Shown here: one piece after another, positions 45,777 to 53,791 of the stretch
Position numbering within the stretch: the stretch's first letter is position 1
How the letters are laid out: every line of letters starts with the position of its first letter
Notes under the pieces: generated by a model
What the model was told of the DNA's origin: nothing
The model's database searches: none
The model's input: only the letters and a program-made list of their open reading frames with translations
Made by a program: the position numbers and the translations under genes
Assembly: GCA_003451675.1 (NCBI GenBank)
Contig: DMCY01000006.1
Span: 1 to 54,954, forward strand
Direction: 5' to 3'
Length of the DNA: 54,954 nt
DNA from: Candidatus Atribacteria bacterium
GTDB taxonomy: Bacteria; Atribacterota; JS1; SB-45; 34-128

Positions 45777-46517
45777 TTAACTCTCTTTCTGAATAGTAAC
45801 TAATTTTACTCCTCGGCCATGAATCTGTTTAAAGACCACTCCTTCCGAAACAAGGCGAAGTACTAACTCTGGATCAGTTACTCTTGTTCCGGAAACTAAA
45901 TCTACTCCATAATCAAACCACACGGGAGAAAGAGGTATAGTCGGTCCCAAGACCATAACTAAACTTTTTTCTGGACACCAAGATAAAAGTGTTCCCATAG
46001 TACCATTAATTAAAGCAGTACCGGTAATAGCAACAATATCAGCTTGGGGAATTACCCGTTTTGCTTCACTGGCCGGTATATCTCCACTTTGAGGCTTTCT
46101 CTCTACCACCCAAAGCTCTTTAGTTAACTCACGCAACTTATTAACAAAAGGAAAATGGCCTACCACTACTACTTTTTTATTTTTTCCTTTTTCATAAAGT
46201 ACTTCTGCTGCATTAATATTCTGACATTTATTCAAATCAACTTCTAAAGCAGAATTAATAGCCGCCATACCAACAGAAGCCTGCAATAGACAATCAGAAT
46301 TTGCATAATTACAAAGTTCTAATATCGATTTCCCAGTTAAATTCCCTGCTTCTCTTATAGGGGGAGGCATCGTCGGTTCATGGGTAAAAGTAGTAGAAGC
46401 TAATCCACCATATTTACTCCAAACTCCGGTCCAAAAAGGTCCTATTCGCACTTCTTTTACTAAAATATCTTGGGTGCTTTTTTCTATAGTGGAAATAATA
46501 TCCTCGATAATCTTCAT
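45777..46517 (-). CDS. DUF4213/DUF364 protein, putative metal-chelation fold
   Basis: A 246-residue protein. The N-terminal part (ISTIEKSTQDILVKEVRIGP, then WTGVWSKYGGLASTTF) fits DUF4213 with an enolase-N-like fold, and the rest (VVVVGHFPFVNKLRE near 113, AITGTALINGTMGTLLSWC near 162) fits DUF364, a Rossmann-like domain proposed to bind metals. Known members often occur near metal transport genes, but activity is not shown. It is followed by an ABC importer and preceded 26 nt upstream by a second DUF364 protein, so the pair may form a heteromer. Confidence 0.75.
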   Translation of the reverse strand: MKIIEDIISTIEKSTQDILVKEVRIGPFWTGVWSKYGGLASTTFTHEPTMPPPIREAGNLTGKSILELCNYANSDCLLQASVGMAAINSALEVDLNKCQNINAAEVLYEKGKNKKVVVVGHFPFVNKLRELTKELWVVERKPQSGDIPASEAKRVIPQADIVAITGTALINGTMGTLLSWCPEKSLVMVLGPTIPLSPVWFDYGVDLVSGTRVTDPELVLRLVSEGVVFKQIHGRGVKLVTIQKES

Positions 46518-46543
46518 ATTTATTTATCCTCCTTCTATTTTCT

Positions 46544-47269
46544 TTAGTGGCCGCAAAAACAATATTGTTCATACCCCATAAGATAGGCAATTCCGCTAAT
46601 AGTAACTCCGTAAAATATAATCGGTTTTTCAATTAAAAGGGAAGGCAAAGTATTGTTTACAACAGTAGTACCTGTAGCCAAAACTATATCCCCCCAGGAT
46701 AAAATTTCTTTCGTTTTGGAAACACTCTCTATTAACACTCCTGCTTTTCTTTTACCAATATTATCTACATTCAAGTCAACCACTCTAATTTTAAATTGAG
46801 CTGTTAAGGCCTCCACCATAGCTGGCTGCATCCCGATAAAAGCAATACGGGGATTGCCAAATAGTTCTTTGATATAATCTACCAGGTGAGCAGCGCACTC
46901 TCCCGGTTCTTTATCTCGACAATGAACTGTTTTAGAAATAAATTTAAAATAACGCAATACAGCATTTATGCTGGCTGTAAAAATTGCTCTTTGAAAATTA
47001 TTAACAAGCGGCATTTCAAAAACTTCCCTCAGTGTGCCACTATAATTTCCCGGCATATCTGTAAAAGCTTGACCTCGACTTCCCCTGAAATCTGCTTGTA
47101 TCATCACTTCTTTCCCCCTTAACAAGGGAAAGTCATCTCTCTCCGGATTCCCAATTACCTCTTGAGGAGTAAGAGGTCGAATATTAACTACATTTATCCG
47201 GGAAGACCAAACGTCATCTCCTTTAATTAATTGACAAAATTTTTCTTTTATCTCCTGGTAAAAGTCCAT
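46544..47269 (-). CDS. DUF364-type protein with C-terminal Cys/His tail
   Basis: A 241-residue protein with a Rossmann-like DUF364 part (IAFIGMQPAMVEALTAQF near 140, DIVLATGTTVVNNTLPSLL near 192). The N-terminal half is more divergent, with HCRDKEPGECAAHLVDYI near 116. It ends in YCFCGH, a possible metal ligand set. It is a paralogue of the next gene downstream but not a recent duplicate. Its position between MoeA-like and the second DUF364 gene suggests handling of a metal or metallocofactor. Confidence 0.65.
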   Translation of the reverse strand: MDFYQEIKEKFCQLIKGDDVWSSRINVVNIRPLTPQEVIGNPERDDFPLLRGKEVMIQADFRGSRGQAFTDMPGNYSGTLREVFEMPLVNNFQRAIFTASINAVLRYFKFISKTVHCRDKEPGECAAHLVDYIKELFGNPRIAFIGMQPAMVEALTAQFKIRVVDLNVDNIGKRKAGVLIESVSKTKEILSWGDIVLATGTTVVNNTLPSLLIEKPIIFYGVTISGIAYLMGYEQYCFCGH

Positions 47270-47317
47270 TACTGCTTCCTTTCTTTTTTCTTTAATGAAT
47301 CTTTTAAATAGTTTTTA

Positions 47318-48337
47318 TTATCGGCCAAAATAACAATAAGGGTAATGGCATACCGAACAGGTAGAACAAAATCCTCCCTCTCCCATCTTTACAAAATCTC
47401 TTTTAGTTAAAATATCCCCAATAAATATTCTGGGCAAAACAATATCTAATATAGTATTTTTATAAAATAAAGAAGCGCCCGGTACACCTATGAGAGTAGT
47501 CTTTCCTAAACAAGCCAGCATAAACATATTTCCTGGTTGTACGGGAACTCCATAAGTTACCACTTTTGCACCACTTTCTCGAATAGCCCCAGGAGTAAGG
47601 TCATCAGGATCTACAGACATCCCTCCAGTTAAAGCAATTAAATCAGCTCCTTGCTCTTTAAATTGTAAAATTGCTTTTTTGATCTCTCCTATATTATCCG
47701 GACAAAAAATTTGTCCTTGAAATTCTGCTCCAAAATAAGAAAACTTCTCTTTTAATAACGGGCCAAATCCATCCTGGATTAATCCCTTGTATACCTCGTT
47801 CCCGGTAGTAATAATAGCTACTTTTAACTTTTTATACTTTTTTACGGAAAAAACTGTACCCTTCTTCTGGCATAATTCCTCTATTTGTTTTATTTTTTCT
47901 TCTTCAATAGTCAGAGGAACAATCCGCACTCCGGCTAATTTTTGACCTTTTTCTACCTTAAAATTATTGGGAAGGCAGGGAATGGTAATATTTTCCATAG
48001 AATTTATCTCATATAAAAGTTCGCATTTAACTTTAAATAATCCTCTTATTAGAGATTTTAAAGTTATTTTTCCTTCAATGGCTCCGGTTAATTCTATATT
48101 TTCTCCTGCTACTGCTTTAGACATTCTTAAAGAAGCTTCATCCTCATGAATCTCCCCTTCTTTTGGCTGCCAGATATATAGGTATTCTTTCCCTATCTTT
48201 TTTAACTTTTCTATATCTTCTTTTTGAACTATATGACCTTTGCGAAAAGCCGGACCTTTAAATTCCCCGGGTATAATTTGGGTAATATCATGGCACAAGA
48301 TCATTCCCACCGCTTTTTCTACCGGTATCTTTTTCAT
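47318..48337 (-). CDS. MoeA-like molybdopterin-binding protein with Cys-rich tail
   Basis: A 339-residue protein. The N-terminal region (PVEKAVGMILCHDITQIIPG) and the MoCF-binding domain (VAIITTGNEVYKG near 170, ALTGGMSVDPDDLTPGAIRE near 235, GVPVQPGNMFMLA and LIGVPGASLFYKNT) resemble the MoeA/MogA fold, but the usual MoeA domains I/II are shortened. The C-terminus reads GGFCSTCSVCHYPYCYFGR, four Cys and a His that could bind an iron-sulfur cluster or zinc. A molybdenum or tungsten cofactor function is probable. A possible ModE site lies upstream. Confidence 0.8.
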   Translation of the reverse strand: MKKIPVEKAVGMILCHDITQIIPGEFKGPAFRKGHIVQKEDIEKLKKIGKEYLYIWQPKEGEIHEDEASLRMSKAVAGENIELTGAIEGKITLKSLIRGLFKVKCELLYEINSMENITIPCLPNNFKVEKGQKLAGVRIVPLTIEEEKIKQIEELCQKKGTVFSVKKYKKLKVAIITTGNEVYKGLIQDGFGPLLKEKFSYFGAEFQGQIFCPDNIGEIKKAILQFKEQGADLIALTGGMSVDPDDLTPGAIRESGAKVVTYGVPVQPGNMFMLACLGKTTLIGVPGASLFYKNTILDIVLPRIFIGDILTKRDFVKMGEGGFCSTCSVCHYPYCYFGR

Positions 48338-48411
48338 AATATTTGAAATAACACCCCTACCTTACTCCTTCCCCCCTCAAGGGGGGAGGAAATTTACAAA
48401 ATTTTCTCTAT

Positions 48412-48472
48412 GGGCACGATGCATCGTGCTCCTACATTACCACTTTGTTTACTTTTTGGGTTACAATCATAC
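48412..48472. repeat. Intergenic repeat with GCACGATGCATCGTGC palindrome
   Basis: GGGCACGATGCATCGTGC is followed by CTCCTACATTACCACTTTG and TTACTTTTTGGGTTACAATC. The right part matches the repeat at 25921-25982. A separate hairpin (CCCCCCTCAAGGGGGG, 48371-48386) sits just to its left. The repeat lies between modE and the MoeA-like gene. Confidence 0.55.
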
Positions 48473-48503
48473 TATTTATTATTCATCTTAAAAGATTCAT
48501 CAA

Positions 48504-48527
48504 TATTATACTTTTATTTATATAACG
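48504..48527. promoter_or_regulatory. Candidate weak ModE-type operator upstream of the MoeA-like gene
   Basis: The right half TATATAACG matches the ModE consensus right arm and the left half TATTATAC keeps five of eight positions (expected CGTTATAT) at the standard 24-bp overall length. It is less good than the site at 53768. It lies 170 nt upstream of the MoeA-like start and downstream of the modE-like gene. Confidence 0.4.
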
Positions 48528-48544
48528 CAAAGTAAATAAAAAGA

Positions 48545-48892
48545 TTAATCTCCTTCTTTGAATATTTTTCTATACAGTGAATTTAAACTTTGACCAGCTC
48601 TCTCGTGGAATATTTCAAATTTCATCATCAATTCCCTTGCTTCCTCGGTAATCTCTGACCCTCCACCACTTTCTCCTCCTACTTTTCTCTTTAAAAGTTT
48701 AAATCCCAATCTTTTCTCTAAATCCCTCATCAAATTCCACGCCTGAGAATAAGACATATTTATTTCTGCTGCTGCTTGTCTTAACGAACCGGTCCTTTCT
48801 ACCCGATGAAGAATATCTAAAGGACCATCGCCAAAGACTTTCTCTCCATCTTTTTCTATCCAAATTTTATATCTCACTTTCAATATATTCAC
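48545..48892 (-). CDS. Stand-alone ModE-type HTH regulator
   Basis: A 115-residue protein matching the N-terminal winged-helix domain of ModE (DGPLDILHRVERTGSLRQAA, then EINMSYSQAWNLMRDLEKRL). The two molybdate-binding Mop/TOBE domains of full ModE (about 260 residues) are absent, so this is the short form that cannot be assumed to bind molybdate. A strong ModE-like palindrome lies upstream of xdhC at 53768-53791. It opens the MoeA-like/DUF364/ABC group, all leftward. How metal status is sensed is not evident. Confidence 0.85.
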   Translation of the reverse strand: MNILKVRYKIWIEKDGEKVFGDGPLDILHRVERTGSLRQAAAEINMSYSQAWNLMRDLEKRLGFKLLKRKVGGESGGGSEITEEARELMMKFEIFHERAGQSLNSLYRKIFKEGD

Positions 48893-48982
48893 TTCCTGTA
48901 AACATACTCTCTTAAAAACTTACGGTTGATAAATTTTAAATTCAGATTACTTCATCTTGCAATTCTTCACTCACGGCTAAAC

Positions 48983-49001
48983 GGGCGTATGCAATACGCC
49001 C
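48983..49001. repeat. Short intergenic palindrome GGGCGTATgcAATACGCCC
   Basis: A 19-base near-perfect palindrome with flanking CCTACC. It belongs to the same class as the GGGCAC repeats at 25921 and 48412. It lies between the selenium module and the modE-like gene and might form a hairpin ending the leftward selenium transcript, although it has no T-run. Confidence 0.5.
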
Positions 49002-49121
49002 CTACCTCTCATAAATAATATATTTAGATACTAATTGGTTATTATAAGATAAACAAAGTGCAATAATTTTTAAAAATTTTTTTTACAATTTAATTACTCT
49101 TTTTGTTCGATTTAAAAGAAA

Positions 49122-49352
49122 TTATATTTTATAAATATTCTCATATTCAATTTTATTTTCCTTCAGGATTTCTTCTATCTTTTGTTTATCCTCACTATTA
49201 AAACGTAAACAGATGCCGCAATCAGAACTCAGATGACGAGGAACGGGAATAAGTTTCACTTCCAGTTTTACTTTCTTGGCTAAACTTTCTGTTTTTATCG
49301 CTGCACTGGTAGAGTAGAAAATAACTACACTATAACTTTCTTTCATTAACAA
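49122..49352 (-). CDS. DUF3343 protein, selenium-module member
   Basis: A 76-residue protein matching DUF3343, with the Cys pair in SSDCGICLRF near residue 44. Members are commonly found beside SelD, YedE and YedF in selenium-using genomes. The start may be TTG at 49352 (5 nt after GGAGG) or ATG at 49346 (11 nt); the former is used. It ends the six-gene unit. Putative substrate-binding for sulfur or selenium is an inference from its Cys and context. Confidence 0.75.
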   Translation of the reverse strand: MLMKESYSVVIFYSTSAAIKTESLAKKVKLEVKLIPVPRHLSSDCGICLRFNSEDKQKIEEILKENKIEYENIYKI

Positions 49353-49366
49353 AAGTTCCTCCTGAA

Positions 49367-50533
49367 CTATTTTCCCTTAGCAATATTTTTTATGGCTAAA
49401 ATTGCTTTGTCTACTTCTTCAAAATTATTAAAGTAGCTCATACTAAAACGAACTGTACCTATAGGGAAAGTGCCAATGGTTTTATGGGCAGCCGGGGAAC
49501 AATGCAGGCCAACCCGACACATAATACCATATTCTTCATCAAGCCTCAGCCCTACATCAGAAGGCCATTTATCTTTGATATTAAACGAAACTACAGCTAC
49601 TCGCTCTTTTTGATAATCTCCTCCGTAGAGAGTAACTTCGGGTACCTCCTTTAGGCCTTTTATTAAACAGGTAATTAGTTCTTTTTCATGCTGGCGAATT
49701 TTATCAATCCCTTCTTCCAGTACAAAACGCACACCTTCATTTAATCCACTTAGGCCTACAGTATTAGGAGTTCCGCTTTCATAGATATCAGGTAAAAAAT
49801 CTGGCTGTTCTTCTAACTCTGAACGGCTACCTGTACCACCAACTTTTAAAGGATTTAACTTTTTAATATCTACTCTTTCTCCAACTACCAACCCTCCTGT
49901 CCCTGGTGGTCCAAAAAGAGCTTTATGCCCAGTAAAGGCTAAAAGATCAATATTATCCCTTTTTATATCCAAAGGGTAACAGCCAGCTGACTGGGCAGCA
50001 TCTACTAAAAAAAGAATATCATATTTTCTGGCAATTTTCCCCACTTGAGAAATAGGTAATATGCTACCTATAACATTCGAAGCATGATTCAAGACAATTA
50101 AGGCGGTATTTTTCTTAATTGATTTTTCAATATCAAAAGGATCAAGGTCTCCTTGAGGAGAACAAGAAACAACCTTAATCTCTATCCCTTTCTTTTCTAA
50201 TTCTCGAAGAGGACGCATAACTGAATTATGTTCCATGCTACTAGTAATAACCTGGTCCCCAGGTCGTAGTAATCCCTTTAAAGTAAGATTTAATGCCTCA
50301 GTTATATTTAAAGTAAATATAATTCGTAGAGGATCATTAACACTAAATAATTCCGCTAAACTTTCTCTAGTCTGATAAAGTATACGTCCAGATTCTATGG
50401 AAAGCCGATGACCAGAACGACCAGGACTGGCTCCAATTTTCTCTAAAAAATAAAGCATCGCTTGACCTACCCTCTTGGGCTTAGGGTAGGAGGTAGCTGC
50501 GTTATCAAAATAAATCACAATTCTTCCTCTCAA
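49367..50533 (-). CDS. Class V cysteine desulfurase-like protein
   Basis: A 388-residue PLP enzyme. FDNAATSYPKP at residue 8, MEHNSVMRPL near 98, the PLP region VDAAQSAGC near 175, Lys in FTGHKALFGPPGTGG near 203 and the catalytic Cys in GLHCSPAAHKTIG near 340 show a complete class V desulfurase. This form belongs with the desulfurases found in SelD-linked clusters rather than IscS. It may release Se or S from (seleno)cysteine onto YedF or DUF3343. It follows TusA/YedF by 7 nt. Confidence 0.85.
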   Translation of the reverse strand: MRGRIVIYFDNAATSYPKPKRVGQAMLYFLEKIGASPGRSGHRLSIESGRILYQTRESLAELFSVNDPLRIIFTLNITEALNLTLKGLLRPGDQVITSSMEHNSVMRPLRELEKKGIEIKVVSCSPQGDLDPFDIEKSIKKNTALIVLNHASNVIGSILPISQVGKIARKYDILFLVDAAQSAGCYPLDIKRDNIDLLAFTGHKALFGPPGTGGLVVGERVDIKKLNPLKVGGTGSRSELEEQPDFLPDIYESGTPNTVGLSGLNEGVRFVLEEGIDKIRQHEKELITCLIKGLKEVPEVTLYGGDYQKERVAVVSFNIKDKWPSDVGLRLDEEYGIMCRVGLHCSPAAHKTIGTFPIGTVRFSMSYFNNFEEVDKAILAIKNIAKGK

Positions 50534-50540
50534 ACCCTTT

Positions 50541-50753
50541 TTATTTGGAGATGGTGAGTAAATACTCTTCGCCTTCTTCTTTTACCTCTACTTTCCAGCC
50601 TTCATTTGTAGTCATTCGAGTAATATTATCTTTAGATGTCCCGGTATCTACTAAAACTTCTAAAATACCCTTTTTCATCTCCAGTAGCTTATTTCTAACA
50701 GCAACTACGGGAAGCGGACAGGAAAGGCCTCGAACATCAATCTTTTGATTCAT
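50541..50753 (-). CDS. TusA/YedF-family sulfur (selenium) carrier
   Basis: A 70-residue protein with the CPxP signature in DVRGLSCPLPVVAVRNKL near residue 12. TusA proteins carry persulfide on that Cys; YedF versions accompany selenium genes. Its start overlaps the YedE stop by 4 bases. In this unit it may hand selenium or sulfur to SelD or to cofactor maturation. Full-length YedF has a second C-terminal domain that is absent here and may be represented by the separate DUF3343 gene. Confidence 0.8.
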   Translation of the reverse strand: MNQKIDVRGLSCPLPVVAVRNKLLEMKKGILEVLVDTGTSKDNITRMTTNEGWKVEVKEEGEEYLLTISK

Positions 50754-51847
50754 TTCTTATCCTCCATCTTCTTTTTTCCTAAATCACTCATACTAAAGCC
50801 AATAATTAGACAGATAATCAATCCTACAATAACTGAAGCAGGCCCCCAAAGACCTGGACCTTTTGGGGAACTAGCAGTAGCAAAATTATGGGCAAAGCCT
50901 GCCCCCGCAATCATCCCCAGGACAAATACAGCTGCATCAGCATCTCCTTCCCCAGAAAGAAAAAGTTGACGGCCTGGACAGCCTCCAGCTAAGGTAAAAG
51001 CCAATCCAGCTAAAACCATACCCCCAAAATTCCAAAGTTGATAGCTGTGAGCAATAGGTTGTCCTTGAAAACCAGGATGAAACTGCTTTAAGATTAGATT
51101 ACTCACCAAAGCAGCCAATAATAGACTAATAACTCCTGTAAAAAGATAAGTATCTTTAATAAGTATTACATCTCGAACTGCAGCTACTGTACAAAATCTA
51201 GTTCTTTGAGCAAAAAATCCAATCGCCAAAGCAATTATTAGAGCAATAAATATAGGGGCATGTTGAGCTCCTGGTCCTTTACTACTGAAGAAAACTGCTC
51301 CTGAAGGTAATTGTGGTCGAAAAATAAGTAATAATAAAAACCCCACCATTATAACCGGCATAATCCAACCGACTATTGGGTAAGTTCTCTGGTTTCGACC
51401 TAAATTATAACCTGATTTAATAAAAAATATTCCTATCCAAATCCCTACCACTAATCCAGCTAAGCCAAAAAGGGCGTTCCCATCACCACCAGCTAACCGA
51501 AGTAAGGTTCGCCAGGGACAACCTAAAAAGACTAATGCCCCCACCATAGCCAAAAAACCTAAGACAAAACGAACCAGGGGAGCTGAACCAGATCGTGGTT
51601 TAAACTCTTTAAATAATAAAGCTGCTATTAAAGAACCTAAACCAAAACCAATAATTTCGGGACGAATATATTGAACTACTGCTGCTCTATGTAAACCTAA
51701 AGCCCCGGCAATATCCCGCTCCATACAGGCTACGCAGATTCCCATATTAGGTGGATTCCCTAATTTTTGTAGAATCGTCGCTGAAATACCGATAAAGATA
51801 CCGGTAAAGATAATAAATTTTCGTGAACTAAAAAATTGTTTTAACAT
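50750..51847 (-). CDS. YedE-family putative selenium transporter
   Basis: A 365-residue membrane protein with two YeeE/YedE half-repeats. Conserved stretches are PPNMGICVACMERDIAGALG near residue 32, GCPWRTLLRLAGGDGNALFG near 108, RTRFCTVAAVRD near 215 and GGCPGRQLFLSGEGDADAA near 289. The repeated Cys residues suit chalcogen transfer. YedE is associated with selenium traits, whereas YeeE moves thiosulfate. Neighbours SelD and TusA/YedF support selenium compounds, not shown directly. Confidence 0.85.
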   Translation of the reverse strand: MLKQFFSSRKFIIFTGIFIGISATILQKLGNPPNMGICVACMERDIAGALGLHRAAVVQYIRPEIIGFGLGSLIAALLFKEFKPRSGSAPLVRFVLGFLAMVGALVFLGCPWRTLLRLAGGDGNALFGLAGLVVGIWIGIFFIKSGYNLGRNQRTYPIVGWIMPVIMVGFLLLLIFRPQLPSGAVFFSSKGPGAQHAPIFIALIIALAIGFFAQRTRFCTVAAVRDVILIKDTYLFTGVISLLLAALVSNLILKQFHPGFQGQPIAHSYQLWNFGGMVLAGLAFTLAGGCPGRQLFLSGEGDADAAVFVLGMIAGAGFAHNFATASSPKGPGLWGPASVIVGLIICLIIGFSMSDLGKKKMEDKK

Positions 51848-51874
51848 ATTAATTAAACGCCTCCTTCTCTCCTC

Positions 51875-52927
51875 TTATTTTATCTGAATCTTCCTGTTAT
51901 TATTTTTATCGGTTAATTCTTTAACTTCTCCGATAATTTTACTTTCACTAAAACCTTGCTGTTTTAAAAGTTTTATCGCTTTTTCCATGTTCCGGGGATC
52001 AATAGAGATAAGAAATCCTCCGGAAGTTTGGGGGTCATAGAGAACAATCTCTTGTTCAAAAGCAAGAGAACCCTTTTTTTCTACCAAACAGGAATAAATC
52101 CTTTGATTTCTCATTGCCCCTTCAGATACCATCCCCATATTAATATAATTATAAACTCCATTAATAACTGGAATATTTTTAATACTTATTTCTGCCCCTA
52201 ATTCTTTTCCGCTTAATAGTATCATTTCGCTAAGGTGCCCAATCAGTCCAAAACCAGTAACATCAGTCAGGCTGTGAATACTCAAGTCTAATAATTCTTC
52301 TGAAAGTTTATTCAGTTTAGTCATCCAATGAACTGCTTCATCTACCACCTCTTTTTCTGCTATCTCTCCCTTAAGAGCAGTGGAAACTATTCCTACTCCT
52401 AAGGGTTTAGTTAAGATAAGGGCATCTCCTGCTTCAGGGGTATTATTATAAATTACTTTCTGAGGGTTGGTTATCCCCACTACTGCTAATCCATACTTTG
52501 GTTCTTTATCATTTACTGAATGACCCCCGGCTAAAAGTCCACCTGCTTCTGTAACCTTATCAGCTCCTCCCTGTAATATTATATCTAAGAGATGGTATTT
52601 CCCCTCTTCTTCTGGAAAACAAACTATATTTAAAGCCATAAGGAGTTTTCCTCCCATAGCAAACACATCACTCAAAGAATTAGTAGCGGCAATCTGGCCA
52701 AAAGCATATGGATCGTTAACTACGGGAGTAATTAAATCTAAAGTAAATATAATTGCCGTATTTTCGTCTAATTTATAAACAGCAGCATCTTCATTATGCT
52801 CAAAGCCAGCCAGTAATCGTTTATCTTTGGTTTGCTTAATTCTACTTAAAAAATTCTCTAAATCTTTGGGATTTATTTTTGCTGCACACCCGGAGGCTCT
52901 GGTCATCTGCATTAGCTTCTCTATCAT
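51875..52927 (-). CDS. selD: Selenide, water dikinase (selenophosphate synthetase)
   Basis: A 350-residue SelD making selenophosphate from selenide and ATP. The catalytic Cys is in RASGCAAKINP, encoded by TGT, so no selenocysteine codon is used; the Lys three residues later is present. ATP-binding segments include TLDLITPVVNDPYAFGQIA near 62, GGHSVNDKEPKYGLA near 145 and SLTDVTGFGLIGHL near 222. Its ATGA start overlaps the xdhC stop. No selA, selB or tRNA-Sec is in the window; with xdhC and YedE this looks like selenium use for a molybdenum cofactor. Confidence 0.95.
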   Translation of the reverse strand: MIEKLMQMTRASGCAAKINPKDLENFLSRIKQTKDKRLLAGFEHNEDAAVYKLDENTAIIFTLDLITPVVNDPYAFGQIAATNSLSDVFAMGGKLLMALNIVCFPEEEGKYHLLDIILQGGADKVTEAGGLLAGGHSVNDKEPKYGLAVVGITNPQKVIYNNTPEAGDALILTKPLGVGIVSTALKGEIAEKEVVDEAVHWMTKLNKLSEELLDLSIHSLTDVTGFGLIGHLSEMILLSGKELGAEISIKNIPVINGVYNYINMGMVSEGAMRNQRIYSCLVEKKGSLAFEQEIVLYDPQTSGGFLISIDPRNMEKAIKLLKQQGFSESKIIGEVKELTDKNNNRKIQIK

Positions 52928-53730
52928 TTCTTATCTGTAACCTCCTCAAAATTAATTTTTCCCCTTCTAACTTGGATAATCTCAGCAATAATGCTTATGG
53001 CGATCTCTTCAGGTGTCTGGGCTTTTATATCGATTCCGATAGGGGCATGAACTTTATCCAGTTCCTCTTTTGATATCCCCTGTTCTACCAATCGTTGAAA
53101 GACAGTAGCATTCTTCTTTCGACTCCCAATCATCCCTATATAAGCAGCCCCTGACCTGATAACTGAACCCAAAACTTCTTTGTCTTCTAAGTGTCCCCTG
53201 GTTACTATAATTATGTAAGTAGAAGGAGTTATCTTAAGATGAGTTAGGGCTCTTTCTATATCTTCTACTATTATTTCATCTGCTTCTGGAAACCTATCTT
53301 GATTGGCAAACTCTTCTCGATCATCGATTACAGTCACCTTAAATCCCACCATCTTGGCTAATTTGGAAACATAAACAGAAATATGACCTGCCCCGAAAAT
53401 TAATACCTTTTCTTTTGGTTGAAGGATGTCTATAAAAATTTTCATATCACCACCACAGATAGCTCCTTCATCCCGTGCTGCTTCTTCTTTAGTCAAATGA
53501 TAAGCTAAAACCCGCCCTTTTCCTTCCTTTATGGCCTGTTTTGCCTCCTTAATTACTTTGGCTTCTGTTATCCCGCCTCCGATAGTACCAGCTATCAGAC
53601 CATCCTTATTCACTAACATTTTTGCACCTACTTCTCTTGGAGTAGAACCCTTAGTTTCGACAACAATAACCCAAGCGATTGTTTCACCTCTATTAATTCT
53701 CCCTAAAGCCTCCTTTAAAACCTCTAACAT
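52924..53730 (-). CDS. xdhC: XdhC/CoxI-family molybdenum-cofactor maturation protein
   Basis: A 268-residue protein. The N-terminal XdhC/CoxI domain has VVETKGSTPREVGAKMLV near residue 23 and GTIGGGITEAKV near 48; the C-terminal Rossmann domain has VLIFGAGHISVYVSKLAK near 109 and AAYIGMIGSRKKNATV near 195. XdhC inserts or protects the sulfurated Moco of hydroxylases; in selenium settings it may deliver a selenido ligand. AAGGAGGGG precedes the ATG. It opens the unit whose ModE-like operator lies 38 nt upstream. Confidence 0.92.
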   Translation of the reverse strand: MLEVLKEALGRINRGETIAWVIVVETKGSTPREVGAKMLVNKDGLIAGTIGGGITEAKVIKEAKQAIKEGKGRVLAYHLTKEEAARDEGAICGGDMKIFIDILQPKEKVLIFGAGHISVYVSKLAKMVGFKVTVIDDREEFANQDRFPEADEIIVEDIERALTHLKITPSTYIIIVTRGHLEDKEVLGSVIRSGAAYIGMIGSRKKNATVFQRLVEQGISKEELDKVHAPIGIDIKAQTPEEIAISIIAEIIQVRRGKINFEEVTDKK

Positions 53731-53767
53731 CTACTTCCCCTCCTTTGGTAAAATTCCATTTCACTAT

Positions 53768-53791
53768 CGTTATGCTTATATAAATATAACG
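53768..53791. promoter_or_regulatory. ModE-type operator upstream of xdhC-selD
   Basis: CGTTAT-N12-ATAACG, total 24 bp, with a central TTATATAA. On the minus strand it reads CGTTATAT-N8-GCATAACG. This is the arrangement of the Escherichia coli ModE site at modA (CGTTATAT-N8-ACATAACG), as known from the literature. It sits 38 nt upstream of xdhC, and a ModE-type HTH protein is encoded at 48545-48892. Whether binding activates or represses cannot be told. Confidence 0.75.

Noticed and set aside
52880..52915. Possible selenocysteine codon in SelD
   Set aside because: The active-site codon is TGT (Cys), not TGA, so SelD here is not a selenoprotein.
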